Below, piece after piece: positions 1-11,240 of a stretch of DNA of 64,000 nt (the first letter of the stretch is position 1; the number at the start of each line of letters is the position of its first letter). Origin of the DNA: Apoda limacodes (Eukaryota > Arthropoda > Insecta > Lepidoptera > Limacodidae); NCBI GenBank assembly GCA_946406115.1, contig OX291544.1, positions 18,617,521 to 18,681,520 of the forward strand, read 5' to 3'. The translations under genes and the position numbers were made by a program. The notes beneath the pieces were generated by a model. The model had not been told where the DNA came from. It did not search any database and saw only the letters and a list, made by a program, of their open reading frames with translations.

Positions 1-19
1 ATTCATATTTATTTTGCAG

Positions 20-3000
20 GCACAATTTAATTCACAAAGGTGAAAGGCCTTTCCCTTGTAATCTGTGTAGTAAGAAATTCATAGCAGTAAGTATATTAAA
101 GCTCTTATTTTGTTGTTAGTTTGTAATGTTGAAAGAAGAACAAGGGCGTTAAAATAAAGAATTCAGTCTGCTAGTCTCAAGTATAATTTAAAGAAATGTT
201 TTTGAGACTGGGTAAATAAGTTGCAAGAGTAGCCATCTTATTTTTCCTTTTAATATGTTTGTTGGGTTACTGCCTACTTATTAGTTCAATCTGCAAGTAT
301 GTAGTACAATTTTATGTACCACTAGACTCAGAGGTTTTTCTTTTAACAGATTATATGAAATATAAACAACATCTGCGGTATACTTTAAATAAATAAATAT
401 AAATTACACACAGCGCCGTCTGGCCCCAAAGTAAGCAAAGCTTGTATTATGGGTACCAGACAACGGGTACAAATACATAATTTGTAATTGCATACATAAC
501 ATACATAAAAACATCCAGACTCTAGACAAACACAAAGTTTATATGACATAAATGTTTGTCCGGTGCGGGAATCGAACCCACACCCTTTGCACAGCAGCTG
601 GCCACACTACCAACTGGACTGTGAGGGAGTTTAGATAAGTAAATAAATAATTTACGAATTTGGAATTTATCTAGGAACGTATATTAAGGTGCGTTCTGTT
701 CACTGCTTCAATGCGTTTAATGCCACAACGTAGTCAAGTTAAAAAGATAAAGATTGTGTGACACACTACAAATCTTGGCTTTGGTTGTATTATTGACATT
801 AAACGCATAAAGTGCATAATGTTGGTCAACAAAACGCCACTTTAACTGGAGAGGTGTATGCTCTATGATTTTGTGTAAGTCTGTCTTTACGAAAATGCTT
901 TTGTCGTAAATCTAATGTTAGCTTTAAGAAACTTAAAATTAGTATTTTTCGATAACTATGCATTGCCGCAAGAGGAGGGTAATGCCCTCGCCTCCTCTCC
1001 AACTCAAACCCCTAAAATCGTGCGACTGCATTCTAAAGATTTACCTTGTTTAGACTAGCTTCTTTTTATAGTTTTACATTATTAAACTTCGCTTTGTAAA
1101 AAGTTATAACTGCCGGGCGCTTAACAGAGAAATTAAGTACGTAATTAATTTAATTGGCAGATTACTTTTAACATGTGGTAAAGATTAATTTTTCATTATA
1201 AGCATATATTTTATTTTATTGACATGTTCACATGTCCTGACAGACAGATTTGTACATTCATTATCGTCAAGCCGAAATAGCTAAAGCTAGAAATATAAAC
1301 TGTATATACTGTATGAAAATAATGTAGAAAGATATAATAATACCCCTTTAAAAATAATAAAAAAATCGTTTAAAAAAACGTACAAGTAAAACATGCCGCG
1401 ACGTATCTCAATTCTTCAACTAACGCTCCCTGTTAAAAGTAGTAAATGGATGTATTTCAGCGTTGCGATTTGAACCGTCACCTGCGCATTCACTCCGGTT
1501 ACAAACCGTACAAATGCGACGTGTGCGCGATGTCTTTCAACGCCAAACACCAGTTACAAAACCACGAGCGCATGCACACCGGGGAGCGGCCCTACACTTG
1601 CCAGGTACTATACCTCAGCACTTTGGTTTGCAGGCGACTGCCCTCCGACGGCACATGATGATTCACACCGGACTGAAAAGGTTCAACTGTGACATTTGCA
1701 ATAAAAGCTTTACTCAAAGCCACCATCTTCAGAATCATACTTTAGTGCATACTGGCGATAAGCCGTTCTCATGTCAGGTCTGTATCGTTGTGCTGGCGTC
1801 ACGTAAACTAATAAATCAAATACTAAGACACTCAACAAATTTTCTTGTTCTTATCTTGAGTAAAGGCATAGTGTCTACCTTAAGTAACTAGCGCCGCCAA
1901 AAGGTATTATCCATTTCCTCTTTGTACAAATCACTTTTCAAAAATGTTACAAACCAATTATTTAGAACTAGTTATAAGCTATTTTTAGAATGTTATACAT
2001 AGTTTTTAGAATATATCGTGTTTGCTGAAAGTGGCCGTTTTTATCCAGAAACTCTATCTACAACTTACATGTATAATACAGATACAATACATAACGTTCT
2101 TAATCAGCTTATAACTAGTTCTAAATAATTGTTTTGTAACAATTTTTTTAAAATGTCTTGTACAAAGAGGAAATACGTTCAATTAACGACGTAATTCGAG
2201 TAGAGATCGTCTAATCTATAACTGCGCGTCCCTAGTCAATTTGCTCCGAATCTACTGGATCTATTAAAATTGAGATTTTTAACTTTATTTAAGAAAATAG
2301 TTGAAAATTGATCATTTCTCCCACTTTATCTCCAAAACTAAGGAACCTAAAATTTTGAAATAATACAAAAAAAAAATTCTTGTACTTTACAGGAAAACCT
2401 ATAAGAAATCTATGGTTTTAAAATAACAGTGTAAAATTGTACAAATATTAGATTTGGTATTTGTGTGGTGGTAAGGAGCTCTTAGTGCCTGGCTCCGACT
2501 CGCACTTCACCGGGTTTTTTCTTACCTATCTTATATTTTAAACTCAAAATCAAAGAAACTAAGATTTAGAATCAAATTAGATAAAAACTGAAAGAATGAA
2601 CTACTGGTATAATTTACCTAGCGACCTTTCTCATTTAGACTCAAATTAGATAAAAACTGAAAGAATGAACTACTGGTATATTTTACCTAGCGACCTTTCT
2701 CATTTAAGCCTAAAGCTTAAGCCATAGTTTTTCTTGCTTTTAAATTTACAATATAAGACAAGTAAGGAAAAATAGGATGTTACGCAGTTTGTATGAAAAA
2801 TTCACGTCGAATTCACTTTATAAAGGTTAATCATTTCGATTGGTATTAAGTTGTTTGGCATACTTTATATAAATAAGGATATTTTGAATAATCAATACAA
2901 TTTTCATGTTTTCATTTTTTGGCGTTGTTTCCATGTAACCAAATAGATTTTGCTTTATTTTATTCTTGTGCTAGTACTGAACCAGTTACTTATAAAAATA

Positions 3001-3945
3001 ACATCGTAAAATGTTTATGCTTGCTATATAAATGGCTGGCCTATTTTAAATACAATCGATCTTGAAACGTCTCGATAAATTTTTTGCCCAACAATACTTT
3101 ACCCAGTAATCCTTTGAGTTGTCTTTAGATTGATTTTAACTAACATATTTATCTCTAGTTAACTAATAGTAAAATTATATGTATATGTGTACAATATAAG
3201 TCGGATGGTATTGTACTTAGAGAACTATTGCAAGGTTTTAATTTACAAAAAAAAAATGCTTTAGAAATATAAAAAAATCCTACATAAATCGATCAGACTA
3301 CTGAATCAACACGTAAGCAAAAACATAAAATTTCAGTTTTCCATCCTTGTTCTAAGATTGACATTTTTATATATAAAGACAACCGAGTGTGACCGAGGAA
3401 AAAATATGCTGTGCTCCAGTCAATCTTGCACCTTTTATAATTACAAATGATGTTTATTATAAAGGACAGTGGGCAAATTGGTCCAGAAAAAAAACAGTGC
3501 CCCCAAAGTGATATATAGTGGGTGCACTATTAGCCGTGAGGAGATTTAAGCTGCCGTGCCGTTTTAGCAGATGTAGTTTCGATAACGTATGTTTCATTAC
3601 GCCACGACTAATATCGGAAAAGTAAATAAAAAATCGCTGTTTGACTATTTACCATACTATATGTTACATTACTGTTTTCCCCAGGTATGCCACGTCGCAT
3701 TTAGCTACAAAGTGAATTTGAACAACCACGTATTCAAAGTGCATGGTATCAACTTAAAATTTAAATCCATACACACTGTGACGGAAGAGGTACTTCGGAA
3801 GGAATTGGGATTGGTGAATGAGGCCCAAGAAGCTATATCTCACATAGTACCACATCTCGGCGACTCGCAGTGGATTAACCCACATAAACTAGAACCAGAT
3901 AATATAATCGAGCCCAAAAGTCCCCCATCTGACTACCGACTATAA
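20..3945 (+). CDS. C2H2 zinc-finger protein, 3' part (5' exons outside window)
   Basis: Likely a nuclear DNA-binding protein. Exons: 20-86 (67 nt, after an AG acceptor, starts with one base of a split codon, ends before GTAAGT), then either 1461-1604 or 1634-1777 (144 nt each, phase 0 at both ends), then 3685-3945 with a TAA stop. Exon 20-86 carries a linker and C-N-L-C; spliced to either middle exon it gives an exact C-X2-C-X12-H-X3-H finger. Each middle exon adds one complete finger and ends on C-Q. The last exon opens V-C and finishes a finger with H-X4-H, followed by an acidic tail ending SDYRL. Exon phases match, and exon lengths nearly match, those of the minus-strand ZAD gene at 30416-51934, so a ZAD domain probably lies upstream of the window. 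An AATAAA at 4487-4492 is a possible polyadenylation signal. Fingers and phases are seen; the ZAD is inferred. Confidence 0.85.
411..627 (-). repeat. tRNA-derived SINE
   Basis: On the minus strand this starts with a tRNA-like head: an A-box-like stretch (CAGTTGGTAGTGTGG) and a perfect B box (GGTTCGATTCC) around 552-617. A non-tRNA body and an AT-rich tail near 390-411 follow. No full acceptor stem is apparent, so it is a SINE rather than a tRNA gene. It lies in the intron after exon 20-86. Confidence 0.7.
688..841. mobile_element. Short MITE flanked by TTAA
   Basis: A 154-bp element with imperfect terminal inverted repeats (left GTGCGTTCTGTTCACT, right reading GTGGCGTTTTGTTGACC on the other strand) plus inner copies of ATGCGTTTAATG/CATTAAACGCAT. 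It is bordered by TTAA on both sides (684-687 and 842-845), as expected for a piggyBac-type target duplication. A related, larger element is at 29575-29876. Confidence 0.55.
1461..1604 (+). other. Zinc-finger exon A (candidate mutually exclusive exon)
   Basis: Acceptor TATTTCAG precedes it and GTACTA follows. It has 144 nt, phase 0/0. It completes the finger begun in exon 20-86 (RCDLNRH then IH), carries a full finger (CDVC...H...H) and a TGERPY linker, and ends at C-Q so that the V-C of exon 3685-3945 completes the next finger. The intron to the following exon copy would be only 29 nt, too short for normal insect splicing. Confidence 0.8.
1634..1777 (+). other. Zinc-finger exon B (candidate mutually exclusive exon)
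   Basis: Preceded by a good acceptor (TTTGGTTTGCAG) and followed by GTCTGT. It has exactly 144 nt and phase 0/0 like exon A, and the same layout: ATALRRH completes the upstream finger, then a full finger (CDIC...H...H), a TGDKPF linker and a terminal C-Q. The two protein copies share the scaffold but differ at most finger positions that would contact DNA, so the choice of exon would change binding specificity. Paralogy is seen; alternative use is inferred. Confidence 0.8.
1885..2180. repeat. Palindromic MITE with long terminal inverted repeats
   Basis: The left arm from about 1917 (CCTCTTTGTACAA..., ...TTTAGAACTAGTTATAAGC) is nearly repeated in reverse complement at about 2105-2172, giving a fold-back of some 65-80 bp per arm. 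The centre contains AAGTGGCCGTTTTTA..., also seen at 26214-26240. Outer motif GGCGCTAGTTA recurs at 5765-6102 and 26380-26412. Confidence 0.65.
2572..2709. repeat. Tandem duplication, 69-bp unit, two copies
   Basis: The unit beginning TCAAATTAGATAAAAACTG occurs at 2572 and 2641 with only a couple of differences (for example TATAATTTACC versus TATATTTTACC). It lies in the intron before the last zinc-finger exon. The interval 2710-3684 is otherwise AT-rich intron with nothing recognisable. Confidence 0.85.
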
Positions 3946-5764
3946 TAGGACCAAAATTCAGTTATTAATGTAGCAAATATGTAATGTGTAGGTAGTCATG
4001 TAAAACTTTGTACAAGAAATTGTTTATTTCTTTAGTTTAGTCACATAGTGGATATAGTGAATGAAATAGGAAGAGTCGCGTTAGCTGAAAGTATATATGC
4101 GCCACGGATCTTTTCAGAAATTAGCACTTTGACCCTTCCGCAGATAATTCAGATTCCGCTCTCCTCTTAATTGGTCGCCAACTTAATCTCTTAGCTAACT
4201 TTAGAGATGCAAAGATCCATGGCGCGTTATACATAACTTTCAAGGCCTGAGCAACTGACGGCAGAGTATAAAGTTGAAAGGTTAAGTTAAACACCTACTT
4301 CTGAAGTGAATTATTTTCTATAATATATCATACATAGCAGTTAGGACAGTTAGCCGTAACTATTTAACACTTTTGCCAGTTAAAATTTTAAAACATTCAC
4401 AGTAAATTATGTTTTTTCATCGCGCTTATTAGAGCGCGCGTTCGTTTTTTTTAAATTTAAAGAAATGCGCATAAAGCCTTTTAAATAATAAATGTATTGT
4501 TACCTAAAAACATCTAAGTATGCACTTAAATACTATACTTCCCATCTAAGAATAATTAAAAATAATCCAACCTTTTTTTCTTTTTCTTTCTTCTTTCTTT
4601 CGTCTTTGGAATTGGTATTAGTTTCGTTGCGTGGGTACTGAACAGAGACGATTGACTTATTTTTTTAATTTGAACCAAATTTCAAACGAATGAAAAAAAA
4701 TGCAATTTTAATGCAAGATTTAAAAGACTAAGCCAAAATTACTTTATCAAAGTAACTATGTAAAATATATGGGTAATCAATAAAGAAACATCCTCTTTTA
4801 CACAGATAAAATCACTTGCGCGTTGCCGACCCTTTAGAAATCTAATAACTTCTTTCTTGACGAACCTATAGTATAGTCATAGTATCATCACTTGCCTAGT
4901 GCAGATTGGCGGCCGTTGTCGAGCTATTGGCCACTCGAGTGTTAAAGCCACCTCTTAATTGGCTTAACAAATAGACATTTATCTATACATTTACTATTTT
5001 TCAATTCGAGTTCGTTGCTCAGATGACTGGTCACTTTGGGCCGCAATTTTTTAACAGGTATTAAACACTATTATTTAAAAGAAAAACTCTCATTGTACTT
5101 GAATCCTGATATTTGTCATAAACTATTTGAAAAATATTAAAAAAATAAAAAATATGTAAATAATAATAAAAAGGGAAATAAAAATACAATATAAATCATA
5201 AAAATTTTACGTGAAACGTCTTACAAACCTTTATTTTATACAGTGCCGGAACTAAATAAAAATCATTATTACCTTGTAAGGAATTTTCTAGTACCTAATC
5301 GCTTATTAAAATTAATTTAAATTCGCAAGAGGAATAAAGGTAAAAGTTTTTATTTACATACTTCAACCATTGTCCACATTAATTAACTATAAGATACATA
5401 ATAATAAATAACGGTATAGACCGTCCACAAAATCTTGGCACTTTATGACTGTGTAGTCCGAATGAAAGAACTGTTTTCGATGTATGTTTAATATTCGCAT
5501 AGTTTGTTGTCAGGTAAAACATGCTTAATAACAGTTTTGCCCTGTACTTACAGACCCACTTGTAGCCATTGTGATGTTTTTAGGATATACCAAGATTTTA
5601 TAGGCGCTCTATACGAAAGTCTCCCAAATACCCACACTTCACCATAGTTTCGTTTTTAAATCTCATAATGTTATTTGCTTTAAAGGAAAAGGGTTAACTT
5701 TTTATATTGTTTAAATTTGTGATAATAATGTAGTTATGTTATCTGTAAACATATTGTTTAACTT
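3946..5764. other. Intergenic, AT-rich, decayed repeats
   Basis: No gene seen. It holds a possible polyadenylation signal (AATAAA at 4487-4492), an imperfect inverted repeat at about 4078-4262 (GCGCCACGGATCTTT against AAAGATCCATGGCGCG), and a short minus-strand LINE 3'-end fragment at about 4812-4900 (GCGTTGCCGACC ... TTCTTTCTTGA). The rest is unassigned. Confidence 0.4.
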
Positions 5765-6102
5765 TAAGGCGCAGATAGCAGCTCACTAGCGACTCCATTA
5801 AGATTTTGTACAAAGCTGAGAAATTATGACCTTAGTCATAAGCTATATGATAAAAGTTTAATATTGTTCCCGAAATGAATTTGTGAATTTTGATTTGGCA
5901 GTTCTCCTAAAACCCACTTTTAGCAGACATAAAGATCGTTAAAAAAATTAACTAAAGCTTACAGACACGTTTCAGAAGCAAAAACGTTATATTTATATAT
6001 CATGTGACTAGTTTTATGACTTCTTTTTGAAATATACTTCATACGAAGAGAAAATAAATTATATATATCTAATAGCGCTAGTAAACTGCTATAGGGCCCT
6101 TA
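5765..6102. repeat. MITE with terminal inverted repeats
   Basis: The left end AAGGCGCAGATAGCAGCTCA and the right end ending ACTGCTATAGGGCCCTT form imperfect inverted termini, each followed inward by an AGCGAC/AGCGCT motif and a TACAAAG/GAAGAGAAAA-like inner box. It belongs to the same family as 1885-2180 and 26205-26412. Confidence 0.55.
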
Positions 6103-6879
6103 AATTCAGATTTAAGACGGCATAGGTCCACGAATTGTATTAAGATCTGTAAATTATGTTATTTTCATTACACACAATTCGAATTAGAAAACAATAATTA
6201 AAAATAAGTTTTTTTGACTTATAGCCGACACATTCATCTTTAAAGAGATGCATTGCCTTTAACACTTTATAGTATCTTAACTTTACATATCTTCGTATAG
6301 AATTACCTATTGCGCCTTAAACCATTGAAGTATGCAATGTAAGTATTAGTTACGTGATTGTTATGTGCTGTATAATAATATATACCTAATTTTTTTTTAT
6401 GTAAGGCCATTATATTTAAGATAAATAAAGGAAAGGTACCTATCAGTTATTTATAATTTTTTTAAACCACTGCGAAAGCGACGGTAGTTTTTCGCTCGTA
6501 TGTATGAACTTGTGTAGCAGTGGCGAGAGGTGGAATTATGTCAAGGATAAGCTGGTCAAAAAAAAAAAAACACTTACCGCATGATGCAAGTGCCATGTAG
6601 GAAATGTAATGAAGATAGATAAGGTGTGGGACCTTATTAACCATACAAACAAACACTGATAATTTGATGATACCAGTGACTTTGAACTATGATAAAAATG
6701 GCTTTGAAAAAAGCCTTTTTAGACGTGCGCAACATCACACTTACATGAAAATAGCCCAGAAACGTTCTTCTATTCCGCTGCTGGACAAATACCGTAATAT
6801 GACAGTTAATTATTCCCTATGACTGACGTCCAGCATTGCTGCCACAAATTTAGCTTTATTTAATTCAGACTTAATTTCG
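6103..6879. other. Intergenic, no recognisable gene
   Basis: AT-rich sequence with no convincing coding frame or structured repeat. Confidence 0.4.
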
Positions 6880-8330
6880 TTGCGCATATCAAAAGCGATA
6901 CAACTAATTAGGTCATTTAGTAAAGTCCAGAAAAGACTGTATTTTGGAAGGAAGAACACTGCTCCAAATGTGAATCAAGAACGGTATCGTAATTGCATAA
7001 AAACTATAAGTATGATACCGGTTAGACCCGTTTCGCTTCTGAGCCATATCTACAAGCTGTTTTCCAGGGTCATTACGAATCGTCTCGAACGCAAGCCAGT
7101 TTCCGAAATGGCTTTAGTGCCATGGACCATATACATACGCTGCGCCAGATTATACAGATGACAGAGGAGAATAATCGGCCCCTTTGCGTTGCGTTCATAG
7201 ACTATGAAAAAAGCATTCGATTCAATCGAGACCTGGGTGATGTTACAGTCTCTCCGGCGGTGCCACATTCACGGTAAAAACAGTATACTTAAAACAAGGC
7301 AAATTGCTTTGTATCAAAGCAAATTCATTAAATCCAAGAAAATGATCCTCTCCCTAAGGATTTTTTTGATAGAATAAGAAATATTCTTTTTTCTAGCAAT
7401 TATATTTGATTAATTGATTCATCAGAGTAGGTAATAAATATTTCTGTTTGAGAATATGAAATGACAAATAAAGGTACTTATACACAGTAACGACGATTCA
7501 AAAATACCATATTTTTGGAATAACTAAATATTTTGAGAAAATACTCCGTCTTGTAAAGAGAAATCCTTTTTATCTGTGTTGACTATCGGTACATCGAAGT
7601 GCTGAAGCACAGTATTAATACTACTTATTACTACCTTATATTAATACTGTGGCTGAAGTATTTGTATAACAGAGCTACGATGTCTGTCCGACTACAAGAT
7701 CGGAAGTCGGAACTAATACCTACAGAAAAGGTGTAAAGAAAGACGTTCTCCGAAACTGTTAAAAACTACGTTGGAAGGTGTGTTAAAGCTAATGGAGTGG
7801 GAAGGATATGGCGTCAACATAAATGGTGAGTAGGTACGACATAGAGGTCACGGCAGAATCGCTGAAGACTTAGGCACGATGCTCGGAGACCTCAGCAAAG
7901 TTTCCCAACAGGTTGGCCTTAAAATGAATATGGATAAAACGAAGGTAATGTTCAATGCCCATGTCGCGCCTATATCGATTTTTGATGGAAAACGCTACCC
8001 TCGAAAATGTTGACGAATACACATTCTTAGGGCAAGTAGTCCAGTTAGGTAAGTCCAACTTTGAGAAAAAGGTTAATCAAAGAATCCAAATCGGCTGGGC
8101 AGCGTTCGAGGTTTTCATCCAAAATACCTCAGTGCCTAAAGACGAAAGTCTATAATCAATGTGTGTTACCAGTGATAAGTTATGACAGAAACGTGGTCTC
8201 TTACTGTTGGCCTCTTAAATAATCTTAAGAGTCGCTCAGCGAGCTATAGAAAGAGCTATATGCTTGGTGTTTTTTTGCGCGATGAAATAAAGTTACCGAC
8301 ATCGCTCAAACAGTTATATATTTATAATGT
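6880..8330 (+). mobile_element. RTE-type LINE relic (reverse transcriptase fragments)
   Basis: Decayed frames read in order: PVSLLSHIYKLFSRVITNRL (about 7021-7080), FIDYEKA-like residues near 7190-7215, QSLRRCH (7250-7268), then after roughly 300 bp of unrelated sequence (about 7277-7577) VDYRYIEVLK, a GYGVNIN-like motif near 7805, and GDLSKVSQQVGLKMNMDKTK, FLGQVVQLGKSNFEKKVNQR and WAAFEV (about 7880-8120). The order and motifs are those of insect RTE reverse transcriptases. Stops, frameshifts and the internal insertion make it non-functional. The catalytic F/YADD box is not intact. Confidence 0.75.
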
Positions 8331-8334
8331 TTTA

Positions 8335-9030
8335 GCATAGCTATGAGTGTCTTTAGGGTAGGACTTTACGATACAAGTTTGATAAAGGTCTCGCTACAGC
8401 ATTACCAAGGTACCTGCACTAACTGAGGTTGGATCATAAGGTCGTGTGATGATGAGCCCGAAATTTATTTAACATTTTTTAAAAATATTCTAATCAAATC
8501 AAACTTTATTCAAGTAGGTTTCTAGGAAAACTTTTGAATCGTCAATACAAAGTATATGATGTAAATTTCTGCCAAAAAGAGCTGGCAAGAAGTCCCATTT
8601 AAAGTAATAATAAAAGGGCGAGCGACATCTTATCCTACTCATCCATCCTTGCTTGCTGTAAATAGATGTCAAATACAAAAGTCTAAGCTCGTATAGGTCT
8701 TGAATAAGTATATAGGTACATAACCTTCCCCTAGCCCAATCTTAACTTACTTCATATCAAAAGAAAATCATCCTATTCAAAAACAATAATTATCCCTGGT
8801 CTTTTTTTGTACCAATTATTTCCTACTGTGAAGTGAATTTGGTAATTCACCACTAATGGGACATAAAGCTACTTTAATCCAGTATGTGATGTGGGTGTGT
8901 ATCCAGCAGTGGCTGTACCCCCTTTTGAGAAAACAGTGAATATATAGGTACATTAATACATCCTAGAAAATTGCACTGCAGTAACCTAGACAATGAAGGA
9001 TGTAAAATTTGGGAACTTCTAATACGGAAC
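8335..9030 (+). repeat. Block resembling the PTTH 3' flank and PTTH intron 2
   Basis: 8335-8430 (CATAGCTATGAG ... ACAGCATTACC ... GGTACCTGCACT) resembles 16715-16795. 8646-9030 (GCTTGCTGTAAA ... GTATAGGTCTTGAATAAG ... TTCACCACTAATG ... GCAGTGGCTGTACCC ... AATTTGGGAACTT) resembles 20061-20440. Both matches have the same order and orientation. Between them, 8481-8620 is a minus-strand LINE 3' end (GAGCTGGCAAGAAGTCC). This could be shared mobile repeats or a fragment of a PTTH duplicate. Confidence 0.6.
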
Positions 9031-9464
9031 GCAGGGTAATGAGAGCCATCGGGCAATGGGAGCTATGTTCATTGAACGAAGCGCATGCACAATCGCGCGA
9101 TCTTAAGCACTCTTGCTTCCGTCAACTTTCGGCAAACTTCATCTGACGTGCTCGAACCGTTAGTGCCATTCTTTTAGTCCCGAGGGACGATTGTGTGTTT
9201 TTCGCTCCACGCTTACAAAAAATTGTGAACTGCCAGCATCAAGGTAAGCATGAAATTATATTCTTATTTTATTTTATTTATGCTTATTATATCTCTAGAT
9301 TCATATACTAATGAGTCCCATTAGTTAAATTGTGATTCAAAATATAAATAAATATTTATATTATTACTTTTCAGAATGGTGGTCAGCGGCTACTGGTAGC
9401 CTAGCGTTAGCTAAGCTTTCTTTAGTCATTTTACAGCCGTAACCTACCTTATTTTTTGTTTTAG
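9031..9464. other. Sequence upstream of a pogo relic
   Basis: 9060-9245 is less AT-rich than its surroundings and ends in a donor-like CAAG/GTAAGCATG. An acceptor-like TTTTGTTTTAG ends at 9464 directly before the ATG of the pogo relic. It may be the 5' untranslated exon and intron of that dead transposase gene. Confidence 0.35.
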
Positions 9465-9593
9465 ATGCCACTTAAAAGAAATCGGACAACCTCGAAAGCT
9501 TCTTGGACGGTGGATTCATTAGAAAATGCGGTATCTGTTCTCAAAAGAGGAGGCATTTCGGTCTACAATCAAACAAGTCGCACATTATGAGGC
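9465..9593 (+). pseudogene. Pogo-class transposase N-terminal fragment
   Basis: ATG directly after an AG opens a 42-codon frame beginning MPLKRNRTTSKASW and continuing DSLENAVSVLKRGGIS, typical of the N-terminal psq-type helix-turn-helix of pogo/Tigger transposases. It ends at an in-frame TGA after a small rearrangement. The nearly intact pogo transposase at 61918 has the same layout but is a different subfamily. Confidence 0.6.
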
Positions 9594-9814
9594 TGACCGT
9601 TTTCAGCAGGATCTGATAGGTATTTGTATAACCGCTGGATTCGAATTACGTGTAGCATAGCAATTCGCCCGCGTTACTGGCAGCTGTCACGGTGAGCGGT
9701 TTTAGTATGTTCCTTTCGCCAAGATGGAAGCTGATAAAAAGACCCAAAGTTTTAGGACTGCAATGGAGTCTTTTTTATTTTATTTTCTGAACTAACAATG
9801 CAGCCATAATTGCT

Positions 9815-10340
9815 TCACCGGGCTTTTGGGGCGAGACCCTGAAGGAGTCTCAGCCCAAATAGCGCCCAAAGCTCAAGGGCTCCCCGCGGGACGCGCCTCG
9901 ACTTGGGTTGTCGCTCTCGGGGGCGCCCCTTCGGCCAGCGTGAGTCTCGAACCCGAAGGTGAGTCAGCGCCAGTCCTTGCGGTCGCCGAAGAACCCGGGG
10001 ATGTCGGCGTCGTGATAGGGGGGAGACCCTATAAGGGGAGGTCGTTGAGACTAATCTCACCATGCGGATAGCGAGATCATCATCTGGGGCCGTTAGTACG
10101 TGCCGAGGCCGCCTAACAATAGTTTTACCACCGTGCCGGTCGGGGGGATGAAAAGTTGTGGATTACACAATTAATCGATTCGGGTGATTTTGTGTACGCT
10201 CGAAAAAGCGGACTGCCTGGTCTTTGAGATATTGGGGCATTGTGGGGAGCTGAAAGTCCTTGTGGAGGTCCGCATTACGGACGTACCAGAAGGCTCCAGA
10301 GGCTGCTCTGAGGAAGCGGTTTTGTACGCGATAGTGAGTA
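9815..10340 (-). pseudogene. LINE ORF2 C-terminal relic (jockey-like), GC-rich
   Basis: Minus-strand frames read VQNRFLRAASGAFWYVRNAD, then LPTMPQYLKDQAVRFFERTQ, NHPNRLIV, and after a stop a RRPRHVLT motif, which is the usual C-terminal tail of lepidopteran jockey-like LINE polymerases. The next 260 bases (9815-10075) are strikingly GC-rich compared with the surroundings. No catalytic domain remains. Confidence 0.65.
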
Positions 10341-10384
10341 TTTAAAAAATTTTTATCGCATTGGATTTCATCTGGTGTAAGAAT

Positions 10385-11240
10385 TCTTTTTTCAGGTGAC
10401 GACTCAAGTTCCCAAGATCCATATCATCAATGGAACCGAAAACACTCTCACTGTTCTTTAAGTCGGAGAAGCTACATTGCCCAATAACAAATAACCTAAC
10501 ACACTATTCATGGCTATAGGGGAGCCAGGCGGGCCCGTAACCGCGTCTCCTGATTAATAAAAGCATTTCAACTGGTTGAGGAGTATGAAAGGCTGGATCA
10601 GCGAGTTATAAAACTTTAATATGCAGCCACCCAGTGTGCGGCAGTTGAACACTGGGTAAGCGGGAAATAAGTTTCGGCATAAATAATGCATTTACAGGTA
10701 TCATTGTCTGGTTTTGATTACGCGGCGTGATATTGAATGAAACGAATCTATGTGGACGCGTCGTTTGAATGATATGAATACCGAAAACCGGAACGTTTAC
10801 ATGCTGAGGAGGTAAACCTAGGCGTTGTACACAAGTTGTAGACACTCAGTCACAAACGAAGCCTGGCTACCTGTATCGACAATACATCGCACCTTTGAAC
10901 TCTTATGTTCACCGATAAATCCATCGATGAGCGTAGTCGATAGCAATACCGTATGTGTTCGTACTGACGTCGCAATGGATGATACTCATTCAGGTCTTGC
11001 ATATCTCTTTTTACAGACGCCATCACGTGGTGAGGGCCTTCGTTTAATAAAGAAGGGGGTTAACCGCTCCGTAGGAGGGAGCGAGACAGACGTTACCACA
11101 GCTGTTACGCCTACACTCGGAAAACCTTTAGTTTCAAAATGAATTAAAGTATGAATGACGACACACAGAGTCCTACTACGCCTTCCCTTAAACTTCTTTA
11201 ACGCGTGACCTGCATTCAAGCAATTAAACCACACACTTTT
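10385..11240 (-). pseudogene. BEL/Pao retrotransposon gag-protease relic
   Basis: Read 11240 downward on the minus strand. First comes a degraded CCHC knuckle (FNCLNAGHALKKFKG, last Cys changed to Phe) and HTLIHF. After frameshifts there is an aspartic protease core (VDTGSQASFVTE near 10860-10895), then QRLGLPPQHVNVPVFGI and RLPSVQLPHTGW, followed by GSPIAMNSVLGYLLLG near 10490-10535. This is the gag-to-protease (DUF1758-like) order of BEL/Pao elements. Stops and shifts show it is dead. Reverse transcriptase and LTRs were not found nearby. Confidence 0.7.

Noticed and set aside
552..617. Functional tRNA gene
   Set aside because: A and B boxes are present, but no paired acceptor stem or clean cloverleaf; the attached body and tail mark it as a SINE.
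1605..1633. Frameshift or assembly error disabling the first zinc-finger gene
   Set aside because: The apparent break between the two 144-nt coding stretches vanishes if they are alternative exons: both splice in phase with the same upstream and downstream exons.
7050..7268. Minus-strand frame as a gene
   Set aside because: It is the complement of the RTE reverse transcriptase relic.
9815..10071. Horizontally acquired bacterial gene because of high GC and long frames on both strands
   Set aside because: The minus strand upstream reads as a jockey-like LINE C-terminus, so the GC-rich block is most simply mobile-element sequence.
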